Below, one piece after another: positions 1 to 11,390 of a stretch of DNA of 64,000 nucleotides (the first letter of the stretch is position 1; each line of letters begins with the position of its first letter). This stretch comes from Drechmeria coniospora (Eukaryota; Ascomycota; Sordariomycetes; Hypocreales; Ophiocordycipitaceae). The translations under genes were made by a program, and so were the position numbers. Location of the stretch: assembly GCF_001625195.1 (NCBI RefSeq), contig NC_054390.1:9955222-10019221 (forward strand), written 5' to 3'. The notes beneath the pieces are model-generated. The model was given only the letters and a program-made list of their open reading frames with translations, was not told the DNA's origin and searched no databases.

Positions 1-1209
1 CTGTGCATCCAAACCATACACCCCCCAGTGCAGTCGGTAGTTTTTAGGCCGCCATGACCGCACGATAGCAAGCCAAATGCAAGGTTGCTCGCTCGCTACC
101 CAAAAAAAATGCGGGAACTCGTCATGACGATTTCCACTTCGGCCTTGGGTGTCTGTCGAGGCCCAGTGGCGGCGTTTCGGGGCACATCGCTATCCACTTT
201 CCGCTCGGGCCGGCGGCGCGAGCGCTACGACCAGCACGCTTCGGCTTCGGCTTCTTTTGCAAGGGTTCATGCAAGCCGTCGCAGTTGCTGGATCCCGGCA
301 TTGGCCCCCCCTTTAAAGCATTTTTTTATTATCGGGGTCTGCTCATGGGTACGGTCCTTGTGTGGACTATTACATCATTCCTCCATGCGCAAGGGCTCGA
401 ATTCCATCACTACGGCGCAATCTTTCTTCGCCGGACGATGCTCTCGTGTGCGCGTTTCGTCCAGAGATCATCTTCATTTGCACTGCTATTCTCGTTGAAC
501 GATGATGGCAAAGTATACAAGGACTCCTCTTCACAGCAACGGATGAGGCCCACGGCACTTTGCGATTGCTTCCAACCAGGTTGGTGTGCAGTACTCGGCA
601 AGTTGGATTGCTACGGAGCGAATCAGGTCGAGTTTCCGGAGCACGAATGGTGTCCCACCGGCGACAGAGAGATGAAACGCCGGTCTTCTCGGCATCATGC
701 CGCAGGAAACAGGAAAAAAGTAATCATGGTTTATCCAAGGCCAGTTGCCCCAACCGTCGTCGGCCGTCTTTTCAAAACAGCCGACGGGCATCGCCGTGAA
801 GCACCACCACGCCATGCACCATGTAAACCAACTCGACGGTCTGACCAGTTGATTTGCACCGATCCGGCCGACGCACACGGCATCAACGGAACATGTGCGA
901 GGAGGCAGATGAGCACAAAGTCAAGAAATGAGGCCCGCGGAACGTGCATATCGTCCAAGGACGGATACAGGGCGCCGCCTTGGCTTGTAGTCGACCTGCT
1001 GCATTTGAGCCAAGCCACGTCGTCGAAAAGAAATGCCTGATCCCGTACTCTTACGCCCCGCCCATGAAACATTCTTGCAGACGACCAATGCAGAAGGCGA
1101 AGCCATGGCATGCGAGCCGGCGGACGTGCACAGAGGGAAGAAGTGAGTCTCTTGGGCACCAAGTTGCGTGCAGAAGCCGACGGGACTCGCGGGCTAGGCC
1201 CCGAGCATG
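1..1209. other. No recognisable gene
   Basis: GC-rich sequence to the right of the window edge and downstream of PEX16. Open frames occur on both strands but none shows a known domain, a plausible splice pattern or family resemblance, and they overlap each other as expected for GC-rich non-coding DNA. It probably includes the 3' untranslated region of PEX16. Confidence 0.4.
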
Positions 1210-2556
1210 TCAGGCGCTCGTGCTGAAGTAGTAGTTTTCCCACAGGTACTCGTAATCCTCGAGAATGCCGGCGACGAAGCCTGGCATCCTCCTCGTCACG
1301 CCGCCCACGATGTTCTTGGTGACGTTGTGGTAAAAGGCGCCGCGCATCGTCCACCAGCCCATGGCCCATCCCCTCTTGTTCCACTCGTCCCGCTCGAGCG
1401 TCGTGGCTCGCAGGCTGCGGTCACGAAGCTGGCGGGCCGCATACTCGACAGTCAAGCCGACGAGCCACGGGGTCCACGACTTCTTGTTGCGGCTTCGCGC
1501 GAGGGCGATGGCGTAGACGAGGGGCGCGAGAATGTGAAGCATCTCGGCGGCCTGGGCGCTGCCTTGAACCTCGTGAAGGAGCTTCGTCGCAGGCTTGATG
1601 TCGTCGGCGGTGAGGACGCGGCCAAGCAGATAGGAGTTGATGTCGCTCGAGTCGGGAAGCGACGGAAGGCTCATGCCCGTCCTGGGCATGAACCATTCGC
1701 GCTCGTGAGGCGGTCGTGCGTTCTCGGGGCCGCGGCCGTCCATGTCTCTCGCGGCGGCACTCTCGGGCGCAACGTCGTCCATGAGCTCACTCTCGCTCCG
1801 CGGAGAGCTCTGCTCCTCGAGCGCCGAAGGCTCGTCGTCGTCGCCTTCGGGGATCGGTTCGCGCTCCGGCAGAGCCGGCGTCACGAGAGGGCGCGAACCC
1901 GTGATGCGGAGCAGAAGCAGACGGCAGACGGCCTTGATGGCCTCGAGGAGCACGACGACCCTCCACCGGGACCTTTCCCCGCCGCGGCGCTTGGCTGACA
2001 TTTCGCAGAGGAGCTCGGTGTAGACGACCATCTGCAGAACGATGGCGATCCGCCGATAGATTGTGCTCTTTTGCGCCCAGAAGCGGGTGTAGCGAGCGTG
2101 ACCGGACCGGGTTGGCGGCACCGGCAGCTTCGAGACGGCGCGCGAGAGGAGGCTGTCGTGGTAGAGGGACAAGAGCTGGACGCCCGAATGGATCGACTCG
2201 GACGCAATCTCGGCATCGCGGAAGCGGCCTATCGGACTCGGACTCTACACGTTAGCCTGGACGCTCGTCGGCCCTCGGCACGCTCGCATCTCCACCGGCA
2301 GCAGGGCCGGCCGGGCGAGGGTCGACGACGTTGAGGACATACCAGGTATTATGTAGGTGAGGCTCCGCAGCGCGCTCTCAATCTGCGAAACCTGGCCCGC
2401 GTTCTTGGCGATGAAGTCGTCGTACAGAGACAGCCATTGCGGTGGGAGGCGGAGAAGCTGGCCGACCGTGGGCTGCTTCTTGCCCGTCGGTGGATGCTGG
2501 GGCGACGGAGCCGCCTTTGGTCGAGGGGATGAGCCGGCAGACGCGGCAGCCGCCAT
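1210..2556 (-). CDS. PEX16: Peroxisomal membrane biogenesis protein PEX16
   Basis: Two exons on the minus strand, 2556-2343 and 2228-1210. The 114-nt intron (GTATGT...TAG) restores the family-typical IIPG-RFRDAEIASES junction, and the exons sum to 411 codons (410 aa). The N-terminal stretch PQWLSLYDDFIAKNAGQVSQ and the later SIHSGVQLLSLYHDSLL and KSTIYRRIAIVLQMVVYTELLCE blocks are hallmark fungal PEX16 sequence. The C-terminus (SWTPWLVGLTVEYAARQL, WAMGWWTMRGAFY, GILEDYEYLWENYYFSTSA) is also typical. The middle holds an acidic, low-complexity insert (about residues 200-255), common in filamentous fungi. PEX16 is a peroxisomal/ER integral membrane protein that helps recruit membrane proteins during peroxisome assembly; in fungi it also supports Woronin body and lipid metabolism functions. 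The start ATG at 2556 is the first in frame. It stands alone, tail-to-head with the regulator on the right. Confidence 0.93.
2229..2342 (-). other. PEX16 intron 1
   Basis: 114-nt intron beginning GTATGT and ending GATAG on the minus strand. Splicing here is required to join the IIPG and RFRDAEI halves of PEX16 in one frame; reading through it meets stop codons. Confidence 0.85.
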
Positions 2557-2975
2557 CGTCCTTCCGTCTCCTATCCGATATTGCGAAGCTATTCGTCGTG
2601 TCGGCAGTTATCGGAGACTGCACATGTTGGTCGCCAACAATCGAGGATGCCGAGGGAGAGATGGTCGACGAAGCGGCAGTCCGTGCGTGGAGAGAGTGAT
2701 GAGATGGATGGATGGGGAGGGAGGGAAGCGATGGATGCTAGACAGTGTGATACTGTTGGATGGCCGAGTCAAACAAGGTTCAACCGGTCGGGTGGTTGGG
2801 TTCGGCCAGGTTGTCGGAATGAGGAATGAGGAAGAACGAGGTGTGGGTGGATGCGAAGGTGGGCTCGCCTTTGGGTTACTCCGGTTGGCTGGCTGCGGAG
2901 AAGTCAGCAGCCGGCAGCAACATTACAGCACCCTCCCCGTCAGGCACAGGCTCTGGCATGGCGCCGCAGGTGCTG

Positions 2976-3384
2976 GCCTCTAGGTGCTTACAGGTGCTTA
3001 CAGGTGCTTACAGGTGCTTACAGGTGCCTACAGGTGCCTCTAGGTGCTCTGTTGGACTCTGTGGTGCTCGGTGGTGCTTACAGGTGCCTCCAGGTGCTTA
3101 CAGTACAGTTGCCTCCAGGTGCCTCCAGGTGCTCACAGGTGCTCACAGGTGCTCACAGGTGCTCACAGGTGCTCACAGGTGCTCACAGGTGCTTACAGGT
3201 GCTTAAAGGTGCCTACAGGTGCTCTGTGGTGCTCTGTAGTGCTCTGTAGTGCTCTGTAGTGCTCAAGGTGCCTACAGGTGCTCACAGGTGCTTACAGGTG
3301 CCTCCCGGTGCCTCCAGGTGCTTACAGTACAGTTGCCTCCAGGTGCTCACAGGTGCTTACAGGTGCCTACCGGTGCCTACGGCT
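2976..3384. repeat. 10-bp minisatellite (AGGTGCTTAC family)
   Basis: About 400 bp of near-perfect decamers: AGGTGCTTAC, AGGTGCTCAC, AGGTGCCTAC and AGGTGCCTCC. They are interrupted by short TCTGTGGTGC or TCTGTAGTGC variants near 3040-3075 and 3220-3265. The TTACAGTACAGTTGCCTCC interruption occurs twice (about 3099 and 3322), so a longer block was itself duplicated. Long open frames across it (repeating LQVLTGA-like peptides) are a by-product of a 10-bp unit without stops and are not called as genes. Confidence 0.9.
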
Positions 3385-3409
3385 ACGCTCCGGTACCTAT
3401 GGCAGCACT

Positions 3410-3480
3410 GCAGTCCTACCGCACAGGGCTCCTAGCGGTCGTGCCCAGGCTCCTAGCGGTCGTGCCCAGGCTCAAGCTGA
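3410..3480. repeat. Short tandem duplication of about 25 bp
   Basis: The string GGCTCCTAGCGGTCGTGCCCA is repeated directly twice between about 3427 and 3474, at the right edge of the minisatellite region. No coding role is seen. Confidence 0.6.
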
Positions 3481-3712
3481 TGATTCGGATCGTCAAGCTG
3501 ACTCTCATTGCCGCAGCAGGACATCGCAGGTATGCGTACCAAGTTTTTCCATGCTGAGATGCAGGAAGAGATGAGATGCATCTCTTCGCAGGTAGAGACA
3601 TGGGCGCGCAAGCCCAACGTCAGGTTGCTCATGTCGACGGCAGCCTTGCCTTGGGAGTGCACGTGAATCATTCGCATTCGCCATTGATACTCCGATGGAC
3701 CCATCGTCGTCT

Positions 3713-3842
3713 CGCCCGTCGCCTTCTCTCGCCTCATCGTCGTCTTCTCTCGCCTCGTCGTCGTCTTCTCTCGCCTCGTCGTCGTCTTCTCTCGCCTCGT
3801 CGTCGTCTCATCTCGCCTCATCGTCGTCTCTCGCCTCATCGG
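3713..3842. repeat. 21-bp tandem repeat
   Basis: Four to five copies of a 21-nt unit based on TCGTCGTCGTCTTCTCTCGCC, followed by diverged copies with TCATC in place of TCGTC. Because the unit is a multiple of three it yields heptapeptide repeats in all frames (LASSSSS on plus, TTTRREK on minus). It sits just downstream of the regulator's stop codon, so it probably lies in or near that gene's 3' untranslated region. Confidence 0.8.
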
Positions 3843-3929
3843 CAAAGTGTCGCCAAATCCATGGCGCAGTGGCGGCGAGCGCAAAAGGATTCGCGCCGTG
3901 CGTCGCGTCGTTCATGCGGCGGCCGCGGG

Positions 3930-6574
3930 TCACAGTATCGCAAAGCCCGCCTCCTCCAGCTCCTTTCCGGTCGGGAGCATGGGCCTTCCTTGCATGGGAA
4001 ACGGCCAGAACAGCGGGTTCTCGACGCTTGCCGCCACCTTGCTGCTCGTCGGTGACCTGTCCATCTTGCCGCCGAGCTCCCGCGCCTCCTCGCCCGCGCC
4101 CCAGGTGCAGATAAAGTCCTCGACGTCCATGTGAGGGGTGTAAAAGTTCAGGCTGCTCGTGTAAGGCCTCACCAGCCGGTCGTACTCTTCGGGGTTCAGC
4201 GTCGTGCCCGTGTCGATGTCGACGTCGACGTTCCACTTCCTGGCCAGGTAGCGCAGGATGTTGAGCGCCTGCTCCGCGAACCGGTGGCACGGCGCCATTT
4301 CCGTGAGGTCGGCGATGCCTTGCTTCAGCGCCTCCGACACTTGCGGATCGAGCTTGGCGGCCGTCTTCATCTTCCCCTCGCCCGGCTTGGACGGCGCCGA
4401 CGAGGCACCGACGGCCAGGAGCATGATGGACGAGGTGAGGACAAAGTACGGCACAAAGGACGGCGTGTGCTGCAGCGTGTAGAGCTGCGAGTACGAGGTG
4501 AGGACCCCCTGTATGGCGGCGGCCGCCTGCGAGCAGACGTCGCGAGGCGCCACCTTGGAGCCGATGATGCGAAGCTTGATGAGCGGCCGGAAGAGGAGCA
4601 GGATGGCAAAGTGATAGTACATGCTTGGCCCCGTCAGCGGCGGCACCGGCAAGCTCGACGGCGGACGAGGGGACCTACTGCGCGAACAGGACGGCGGGCG
4701 TGAAGTTGTGGCCGAGCCGCAGCACCTCGGGGATGCTATCGTACCAGTTCAGGTATTGCGTGTAGATGCTCAGCAGGTCGCGCGCCGTCAGGAGTTTCCC
4801 GGGCGAATGGAGGAGGTAGAGGGACTCGTGAACGAGCTCGCTCAGCTCGCAGAAGCACTTGTAGACGGACCGAACGTTGGACGGCTGCTCGCACGATCGG
4901 TGCAGGGGCGCTCCTGCGACGTCTCAGCACGTCGAAGGGGGCATCCCCGTCGGCGGAGGGGAGGGGGGAGGGAGAGGCGGCTTACCGTCGTCCGTGTAGG
5001 GAACCCACCTCGATGCCTCGATGCTCCCTATTATTGCCGGCTTGGGCGGCAGATGCGGGAAGCGGGAGCTTTGCGGCAGCGAGCCCGTTGCCAGCGACCA
5101 GGCGCTGGGCGAGCGGCAGTCAGCACCGTCGACGGCTCCTCTCGCGCGGCGGATGAACCTACTGATCCAGGGCAAAGGCGCCCCAGAAGGTGGCCGACTG
5201 CACCGCCAGCTCGTCCTCGTCAACGTCCCCGTGGATGCGGTGCAGGCCCATCTCGACGGCCAACCGTATGCTCTGGCCGGCGTAGTACCAGCTCTCCGAG
5301 TCGCGACCGCAGCTCGCCTCTCGGATGGACATGATGCCGAGCGCCTGGATCGTGGTCAGGGAGTGATGGTCCGTCTCCTGGTAAAGCAGACGTTGGGATT
5401 CCTTGAAGAAATGGTCGCCCGAGGAGTTGGCATCATCCGGGTTCGCCCTCGTCCTCGGCTGGGTCGAGAAGCGGCAGCCGAGGGCGAGCAGCGCGTTGAC
5501 CAAGATCGGCGAGCAGTACCTGTGCCGGACGTCCTGGAAGTCGCGGAGAAAGTGCTCTTTGCTGAGGGAGGCAAAGGTCGGGTACTCCCAGCAAAAGTAC
5601 AGGGCGAGCAGGTGCTGGACGAGGTTGACGTCGCCGGTGATGGTCGTCCACGTCTCGGCCGACCGCCTCATCTCCGGCTCGTTCAGGGGGGACAGGACCT
5701 GCTCGAGCCCGCGGAGCCTGGGCAGGGCCTCGGACACGTCGTCGGTCTGCATGCCGTCGTCCCACGACCCGACCCTCGCCTGCGGCGGCCGGACGTCGGG
5801 CACCCAGCTCATGGCGTCGGCGTGAGAGTGCCTCCGGCCCACGTCGGCCTGGCCGTGCGTCGAGTAATGCCACAGGCTGCTCTGACCCATGTCGCCCCGA
5901 GGGCCAGCCTGGTGGCCGTCGAGGACGAGGCGTATGGGGGCCAGGGTAGGGCCGAGCGACGGGCCGCCGAAGTGCGTCATCTGGCCGATTTCGAGATCGG
6001 CCGGCTGCACGGGCGGAGGCAGGGATCGACGGTTGGACGCCAGGGCGCCGCCGGCCCATTCGGATATGTCGTCGATGGTCTGGCCACCACGCAGCCGTCT
6101 CAGGGCCTCCTCCCACAGCTCGGGCCGGACGAGGGCCCTGAAGACGACGTCGCTGGAGCGCTGACGCTGCCGCAGGTTTTCGATTTCGCTTCGAAGATTC
6201 TCCTTGGATTGCCGCACGGGGATCTCGTAGACGCATTCGGCGTCTCGCTGCAACCTGCAGCGGCTGCAGGGCCTCTGCCCGTCGCACTACGCCGAGGGGG
6301 CCTTGGTTAGCCGGTCGACGCCAACGTTGCCACGGCGGCGAGATGGTACCTTTGCTCGCTTCTTGCGACATTCGGTGCAGGCATTGGGCGTGACGACACC
6401 GAGGCCCCGTCTCCGCTTGGAGCTTTGGTTCGCGTTGGCCCCCGCCGTCGAGCCGGCGGCGCCATGACTGACGGGAGGGAGGCCGGCGTTGGATGCCGTC
6501 GCCTGCGGCGTGTCGCCGGTGCTGGGCTGACTCGGACCCGAGGGCGTCTGGCTGCTGCTTTCCCGACTATCCAT
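3930..6574 (-). CDS. Zn(II)2Cys6 transcription factor with fungal_trans domain
   Basis: Five exons on the minus strand: 6574-6350, 6286-5163, 5104-4986, 4913-4679, 4623-3930. Introns are 55-72 nt with GT-AG ends and all phases agree, giving about 798 aa. The first ATG in frame is 6574; the frame further upstream opens only with GTG. The DNA-binding motif is split by intron 1: CTECRKKRAK joined to CDGQRPCSRC, then CVYE, giving the six zinc-binding cysteines of a binuclear cluster. A coiled-coil linker follows (NLRSEIENLRQRQRSS). The middle homology region includes LALGCRFST, YYAGQSIRLAVEMGLHRI, FWGAFALD-AWSLATGSLPQ and WVPYTDDG. The C-terminal HRSCEQPSNVRSVYKCFCEL and MYYHFAILLLFRPLIKLRI blocks are typical of the NirA-like group of filamentous-fungal regulators. 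Its target genes cannot be told from sequence. It acts in the nucleus. Confidence 0.9.
6287..6349 (-). other. Intron 1 of the Zn2Cys6 regulator, inside the zinc cluster
   Basis: 63-nt intron between the codon AAG of RAK and TGC of CDGQRPC. Its position between the third and fourth metal-binding cysteines is a common feature of this regulator group and supports the exon model. Confidence 0.8.
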
Positions 6575-7069
6575 CGGTGTCGAGGTGCCGTGGCCGAGCT
6601 CGAGCGGATGGGGCCCTCGCTTCACCGACGATGGGCAGCTGGGATGGGCCGGAGACTGGACCTCGCACCTCTGCCGGCGAGATACATGTCACGGACGAGC
6701 CGACGAGACCTCTAGAGCTCCCGTGAGATGCAGACCTGCGAGCCAGCACTCGCCTGTGGTGGGTCGAGAGAAGCCGGACTATCGCCACCTCGCCGACGGC
6801 GGAGCTCCAGGCGGTGGCTCGGGTGAGAGGTGCTGCGGGACCTGACCTTGCTCGCTTTCGTCTGTCAAGAGTCGGAGCCGAGGGAGGCGGCGAAGGAACC
6901 GAAACAAGCTGGGTGACGTCCGTCAAGCACTGAACCTAGGATGCTTCCTCCTCGACATTGTCCGTCCGACGGCGGGAACGAAGATGCTGGACGAGGTCCG
7001 AAGCTTCCACGACGTCGAATGCCGGCGACGAGCTTGGGCAGATTCCGACCAGAAAGGACCGTCTTTGAG

Positions 7070-7165
7070 CTGACCGTACCGAATTAACTGTACCGAATTA
7101 ACCGTACCGAATTGACTGTGCTGAATTGACCGTTACTGAATTGACCGTTACTGAATTGACTGATG
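7070..7165. repeat. 14-16 bp tandem repeat (GACCGTACCGAATTA family)
   Basis: Six or seven imperfect copies of a unit reading roughly TACCGAATTAACCG or TTACTGAATTGACCG. It lies in the presumed upstream region of the Zn2Cys6 regulator, roughly 500 bp from its ATG, with no coding potential. Confidence 0.75.
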
Positions 7166-7493
7166 GGTAGTGGAAGAGGGAGAGATGTCTGGTTGCGGGA
7201 AACACGTATGAGGTTTCGACTCTTTGTCGGTCAAGTGGCGCCTGCTAATTATTCCGATTACCTACTCCGTCGTACTTGCCGTAGCCGTACTTGCTGTATT
7301 AGTTGTAGTAGGTGAGTACCTTCAGCAAGCAGTACGGAGTGTTACTGTGCTTGTACTTGCAGTGTATTGCTCCTTGCCGCACAAAGGTACATCTACACCG
7401 GCTACAAGTAGATGTACGGAGTACGCATGTATCTATGTACAAAGGTGAGTCGGTAAACGCCAAAGGCTAGATGCTAGGTTGTGTCGGTACTAG

Positions 7494-7565
7494 GTACCTG
7501 GCATTCAGGTGCATCTACAAGTAGAGGTACCTGGCGTTGAGGTGCATCTACAAATAGAGGTACAT
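7494..7565. repeat. About 33-bp direct repeat (GAGGTACCTGGC...CATCTACAA)
   Basis: Two adjacent copies share GGTACCTGGC(A/G)TT and AGGTGCATCTACAA(G/A)TA. A weaker, partly inverted relative (GGTACATCTACACC...) lies near 7385. Non-coding. Confidence 0.65.
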
Positions 7566-8094
7566 TCGAAATACTAGTCCGCCTATTTCCCGGCATCGAC
7601 CATCGATAGCGGCTTGGTGTCCTGTGCGAATCTGTTAGGGATCGACAACAGCGATGTATAGGGGCGAGTGATCCGCTACGGGGGGACTCCGTTCCCTGTT
7701 GCACCCATTCTCAGCGAAACATGCCACTGGAGTTCCTCGGGACAGCGATCCCAGACTCCATATAGCACCAGACACAGCACCCCTCAGCGCCTGTAGGCAA
7801 CGCCTAGCGTCTGAACAGACCCGTTTAGCTTGCCATCGTCGCCCGCAGCCTCGCCTCGCTCTCGGGCAGCGATCTCGCTCCCATCCGATTGCCTCTTGAT
7901 TCTGATTCCTCAGGGCCTTTTTTCCCGCCGCATAATCCGACAAGACGCTTACTAATCCTACAATTTTCATCCTTCATCCAACCGTCATCCATCCTTCATC
8001 CAACCGTCAAGGCTGGTCGGTTCATGGAGACTTGCCAACGAATCTCGTACGGCAAAGAAGAGCAGTCTCGACGTGGCAACCACCCAATGCATCC

Positions 8095-9654
8095 TCAGCG
8101 GTAGATGTTGCTCGGAGGAGCTCGTCCGTACTTGACCGGACTCGGCTGTCGGCTTCCCTTGCTGGGGCTTCGTCTCCCCGACGGAGTGCCGTGCGGCAGC
8201 GCCGGCATCAGGTTGAGCGGCGAATTCTCCGTGTCCGTCCCCTCGTCGAGCATCTCGGAACGCTGCACCTTGGGCGTCTGCACCGGCACCAGCATGTAGC
8301 CGGGGGCGATGCCCGGCGACTTGGCCGAATCTCGAAAGCCGCTGCTCGACAACGGCGGGGAGGGGCTCGACTTGATGCCGCTGGGCCTGCTCAGCGTGCC
8401 GACGTTGAGCGTCGTGCAGACGAATATGAAGCAAACGACGATGCCCTGCCGTAGGGTCAGCACGTAGCACCGGCGCGCGGGGCGTCGTCGTGTCCACCTA
8501 CCCAAGCCTTGAGGTTCATGGCCTCGGAAAATTCGTTGATGATCTCGGCCACCTGCTTGGCCGTCACCTTGATCCTCATGATGGACTCTGGCGTCTGCAT
8601 CATGCACTCGTGCCACTCGCCGCACATGGCCGTGAGGGCGGGCCTGTCGCCCTTGGCGCACTCGTTGATGCGGTACTGCGTCTGGCATTCCGTCATCTTC
8701 CGCTCGAGCTCCTGCCTCGCGAGCTCGTTGGCCCGGAAGATGTCGTAGCGCACCGTGCTGACGATGGACCAGCCGAGGTACGCCAGGACGCAGACGAGAA
8801 AGAGATTGGCCCCAAACTGCATCCATCGCTGCATGTGATCCGGCGCGTTGGGATACTGGTTGAGCATGTGAAAGAAGGCCTCAAAGGTGCCCTTCTGCCG
8901 GAGCCTGTCGTTGGGCCTCTTCGCCTTTGAGGCGTGGGAGACGGCGTTCGTGTCCGAGTCCGCGTCGCTGTCCGTTCCGTGGTGACGGCCGACGCTGCCG
9001 ACGTCCCTGTCGTAGTTGTGCCGCTTCCGCTTCCTCATGCTAATCGACAGCTCTCGGCACGGCCTAATCTCCCCCCTGCCCGCCGCGTGCTTCTTCGAAG
9101 GCAGCCCCGACTTGCCGTATCTGGACGCCTTGTCGATCTTGAGCGGCAGCATCGCACCGCCCATGGCGACGTCGGATTTGTGGTCGACCTCGGGCGTGTC
9201 GTTGGGATAGTCGGACACCTCCGTCAGCGCGGGACTGTCCTCGGCACCCGAAGCCTCCGAGAGCACGACTTCATCGATCGGTCTCCTGGGCGTCGTGAAG
9301 GCAGGATTTCGGAAGGGCGGCGCCATGTTCCTCGACGACACCTGCGGCGTGAAGCTTGACGTCTGCGGAGGGAACGGACGGTATTTCGACGGCGTCGAAG
9401 GATTGGTAAAGGGATTTTGATTTCTTCGAGTCGGAGATTTGAGAGGCGAGGCAAACACTGAAGCTCATCTCAGCCAAGTCCTGCGGCGTGCGGCAAGACG
9501 CAGAAAGGCAACGGTTCGCAGCTTGGGTCGGGCGGAACTCACGGTTGCCTCTCGCGACATTCTGGGCGGCTTGTGCGAAGGGACTGGTGGGGTCGAAGGG
9601 GCCTCGATCTTGGTACTCCCAGTCCATGGGACCCTCGCACGTTCGAGAATCCAT
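8095..9654 (-). CDS. Brl1/Brr6-type nuclear envelope protein
   Basis: Three minus-strand exons, 9654-9543, 9457-8502 and 8445-8095. Introns of 85 and 56 nt both have GT-AG ends, and the total is 473 codons (472 aa). Exon 1 gives MDSRTCEGPMDWEYQ and GPFDPTSPFAQAAQN, the conserved N-terminus of the filamentous-fungal family. Exon 2 begins LFASPLKSP and includes APPFRNPAFTTPRR. The conserved domain follows at about residues 240-390: a membrane segment (NLFLVCVLAYLGWSIVSTV), then a perinuclear-space part with four cysteines (MTECQTQYRINECAKGDRPA, AMCGEWHECM). A second membrane segment (IVVCFIFVCTTLN) follows the last intron. The Cys pattern matches the disulfide-bridged nucleocytoplasmic transport domain of Brl1/Brr6, which acts in nuclear pore complex insertion and membrane lipid homeostasis. 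The cytosolic tail is Ser/Pro-rich. It is divergently oriented to the Iws1 gene, with about 400 bp shared upstream. Confidence 0.9.
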
Positions 9655-10059
9655 CGGCAATCAACGGCGATGCCGAAATGACGACGGTGATGATGCTCGT
9701 GTACAGAGTTCGCCAGCCAGAAACATGGGCGGCAATTGGAAGTGGCAAGTAAACAAATGCCAGGTGGGGCACCAGGCGCGCTCTGATTTGCTGCCTCTTC
9801 CATTGCTTATGTCATCATGTCTGCCTCGCCAGGCTGAGATAAATTCCCCATTGTCATGAGGCATTCGACCAAGTAATTACTGGCAAGAATATCGCAGCAA
9901 CCTTCAGCAACCTTGAGCATCCGATTCGCCGTGCATCGCTGATTAGATTTCGACAGAGGCTGCCATTCTGCCTGCGACGAATTTCCATCATCGGGGGTCG
10001 ACACACGTGAAAAACCGACGAGCATCCTGCCAAGGGACGTCGGCAGCCCCATTGCCACC
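9655..10059. promoter_or_regulatory. Shared divergent upstream region (Brl1-like / Iws1)
   Basis: About 400 bp between two divergently oriented genes, so both promoters must lie here if the start codons are right. No canonical TATA box or clear operator could be assigned by eye. Confidence 0.45.
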
Positions 10060-11390
10060 ATGTCAGACGCCGAGTCGGTGCTCGACTCTCCCGTCGACTC
10101 GGACGGCGGCTTCGACCAGGATTCCGACCTTCTCTCCGAGGTCGACGAGGACCAGTTCGAGGACTACGACCCGGAGACGGCCAACATCGAGGACCGCCCC
10201 GTCGACATCGACGAGGATGTCGCTCGCACGCTAAAGGCGAGCAAGCGGAAGCGTGCCGAGGGCGAGGCCCCCAAGAAACCGAGGGAAGGTCGGCGCGAGA
10301 AGAAGCGTCGAGACCGCGACAGCCACGTCGCCGCCGACGATGAGCCCGATGCGGAGACCGAGAAGCCGCAGCGGAGACCGAGACGGGTCGGGGATGAGGA
10401 GAGACGGCGTGCCAAGGCCGACGCGGCCACGAGGGCCCAGAACGACCAAGATCTCACGCCGGAGCAGAGAAGGGCCATGGCCATCGATCGAGCCCTGGAC
10501 GCGGCCATCAAGAAGCCCTCGGCCGGCAAGCGGAAACGCAAGGACGAGATCGTAGGTCCCACCCGGCAGCGGCCTGCCACGTCCGGCTGACGTTTCGGGT
10601 CTAGGATCTGGAAGACGAGATCGACGACAAGCTCGCCGAACTCAAGAAGCGCATGGACAAGGCGTGCGTCCAGGACAACGAGGCCCGGGGCGCCGGCCAG
10701 CCGGCCCTGCACAAGCTCAAGCTCCTGCCCGAGGTGGTGGGGCTCCTCAACCGCAACAACGTGCAGCACGCGGTGCTCGACCCCGACACCAACTTCCTGC
10801 AGCACGTCAAGTTCTTCCTCGAGCCGCTCAACGACGGATCGTTGCCGGCCTACAACATCCAGCGCGACATCTTCATGGCCCTGACGAAGCTCACCATCGA
10901 GAAGGAGTCCCTGCTGAGCAGCGGCATCGGAAAGGTGGTGCTGTTCTACACGCGCAGCAAGAAGCCGGAGCAGAGCATCAGGCGCATGGCGGAGCGCATG
11001 CTCGGCGAGTGGAGCAGGCCGATCCTGAAGAGGACCGACGACTACAAGAAGCGCCACGTCGAGACGCGCGAGTTTGACCACGAGTACGTCGTCCGCACCC
11101 ACCTGTCGGGTGCACCTTGGCTGATTCATCCCAGGGCCGCCACGGCCGCGCAGCGTCGAAAGACGGGCTCGCAGTTTAGCCTCACCCAGCGCCCGTCCGT
11201 GTCCGCCCGCGACGCGTTCCTGGCCCCGTCCCGCGGCGACAACCAGGCGAGGATGGGCCACCTGCCGCAGAGCTACACGATTGCTCCCATGAGCACCTTT
11301 GACGGCACGCGAGGACAGGATCACCGGCCGCTCGGCGCCAACGGCATGGAGGCCTTTAGGCGCATGACGCAGAAGAAGAAGCGGGCGTAA
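10060..11390 (+). CDS. IWS1: Transcription elongation factor Iws1/Spn1
   Basis: Two exons, 10060-10551 and 10605-11390, with a 53-nt intron (GTAGGT...TCTAG) in phase 0; 426 codons, 425 aa. The N-terminal 170 residues are acidic then strongly basic and low-complexity (SDAESVLDSPVDSDGGFDQD, RKRAEGEAPKKPREGRREKK), as expected for the disordered tail that binds histones and Spt6. After the junction KRKDEI-DLEDEID come the conserved helices of the TFIIS N-terminal/LW domain: AGQPALHKLKLLPEVVGLLN, LEPLNDGSLPAYNIQRDIF, KVVLFYTRSKKPEQSIRRMA, LGEWSRPILKRTDDYKKR. Spn1/Iws1 is nuclear, binds Spt6 and RNA polymerase II, and links elongation with chromatin and mRNA export. ATG 10060 follows CCACC and opens MSDAES, usual for the family. 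Confidence 0.93.
10552..10604 (+). other. IWS1 intron
   Basis: 53-nt intron beginning GTAGGT and ending TCTAG. It separates the basic N-terminal region from the structured domain. Read-through reaches a TGA within 13 codons. Confidence 0.8.

Larger units (their letters stand above)
6575..8094. other. Intergenic region with short tandem repeats
   Basis: About 1.5 kb between the regulator's start and the 3' end of the Brl1-like gene. It should contain the regulator's promoter. No gene is recognised. It becomes AT-richer after 7060 and carries two small repeat arrays (listed separately) and several TACGGAGT/ACTCCGTA motifs. Confidence 0.5.

Noticed and set aside
2826..3259. Overlapping plus-strand open frames of LQVLTGA-type repeats
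   Set aside because: They come from the stop-free 10-bp satellite in all three frames; no leader, start context or homology.
3453..3884. Minus-strand frame with TTTRREK heptapeptide repeats
   Set aside because: Product of the 21-bp tandem repeat downstream of the Zn2Cys6 regulator; the opposite strand is open equally (LASSSSS).
5021..6310. 429-codon plus-strand open frame
   Set aside because: Antisense shadow of the Zn2Cys6 regulator in GC-rich coding DNA; no domain, while the minus strand gives a complete spliced regulator.
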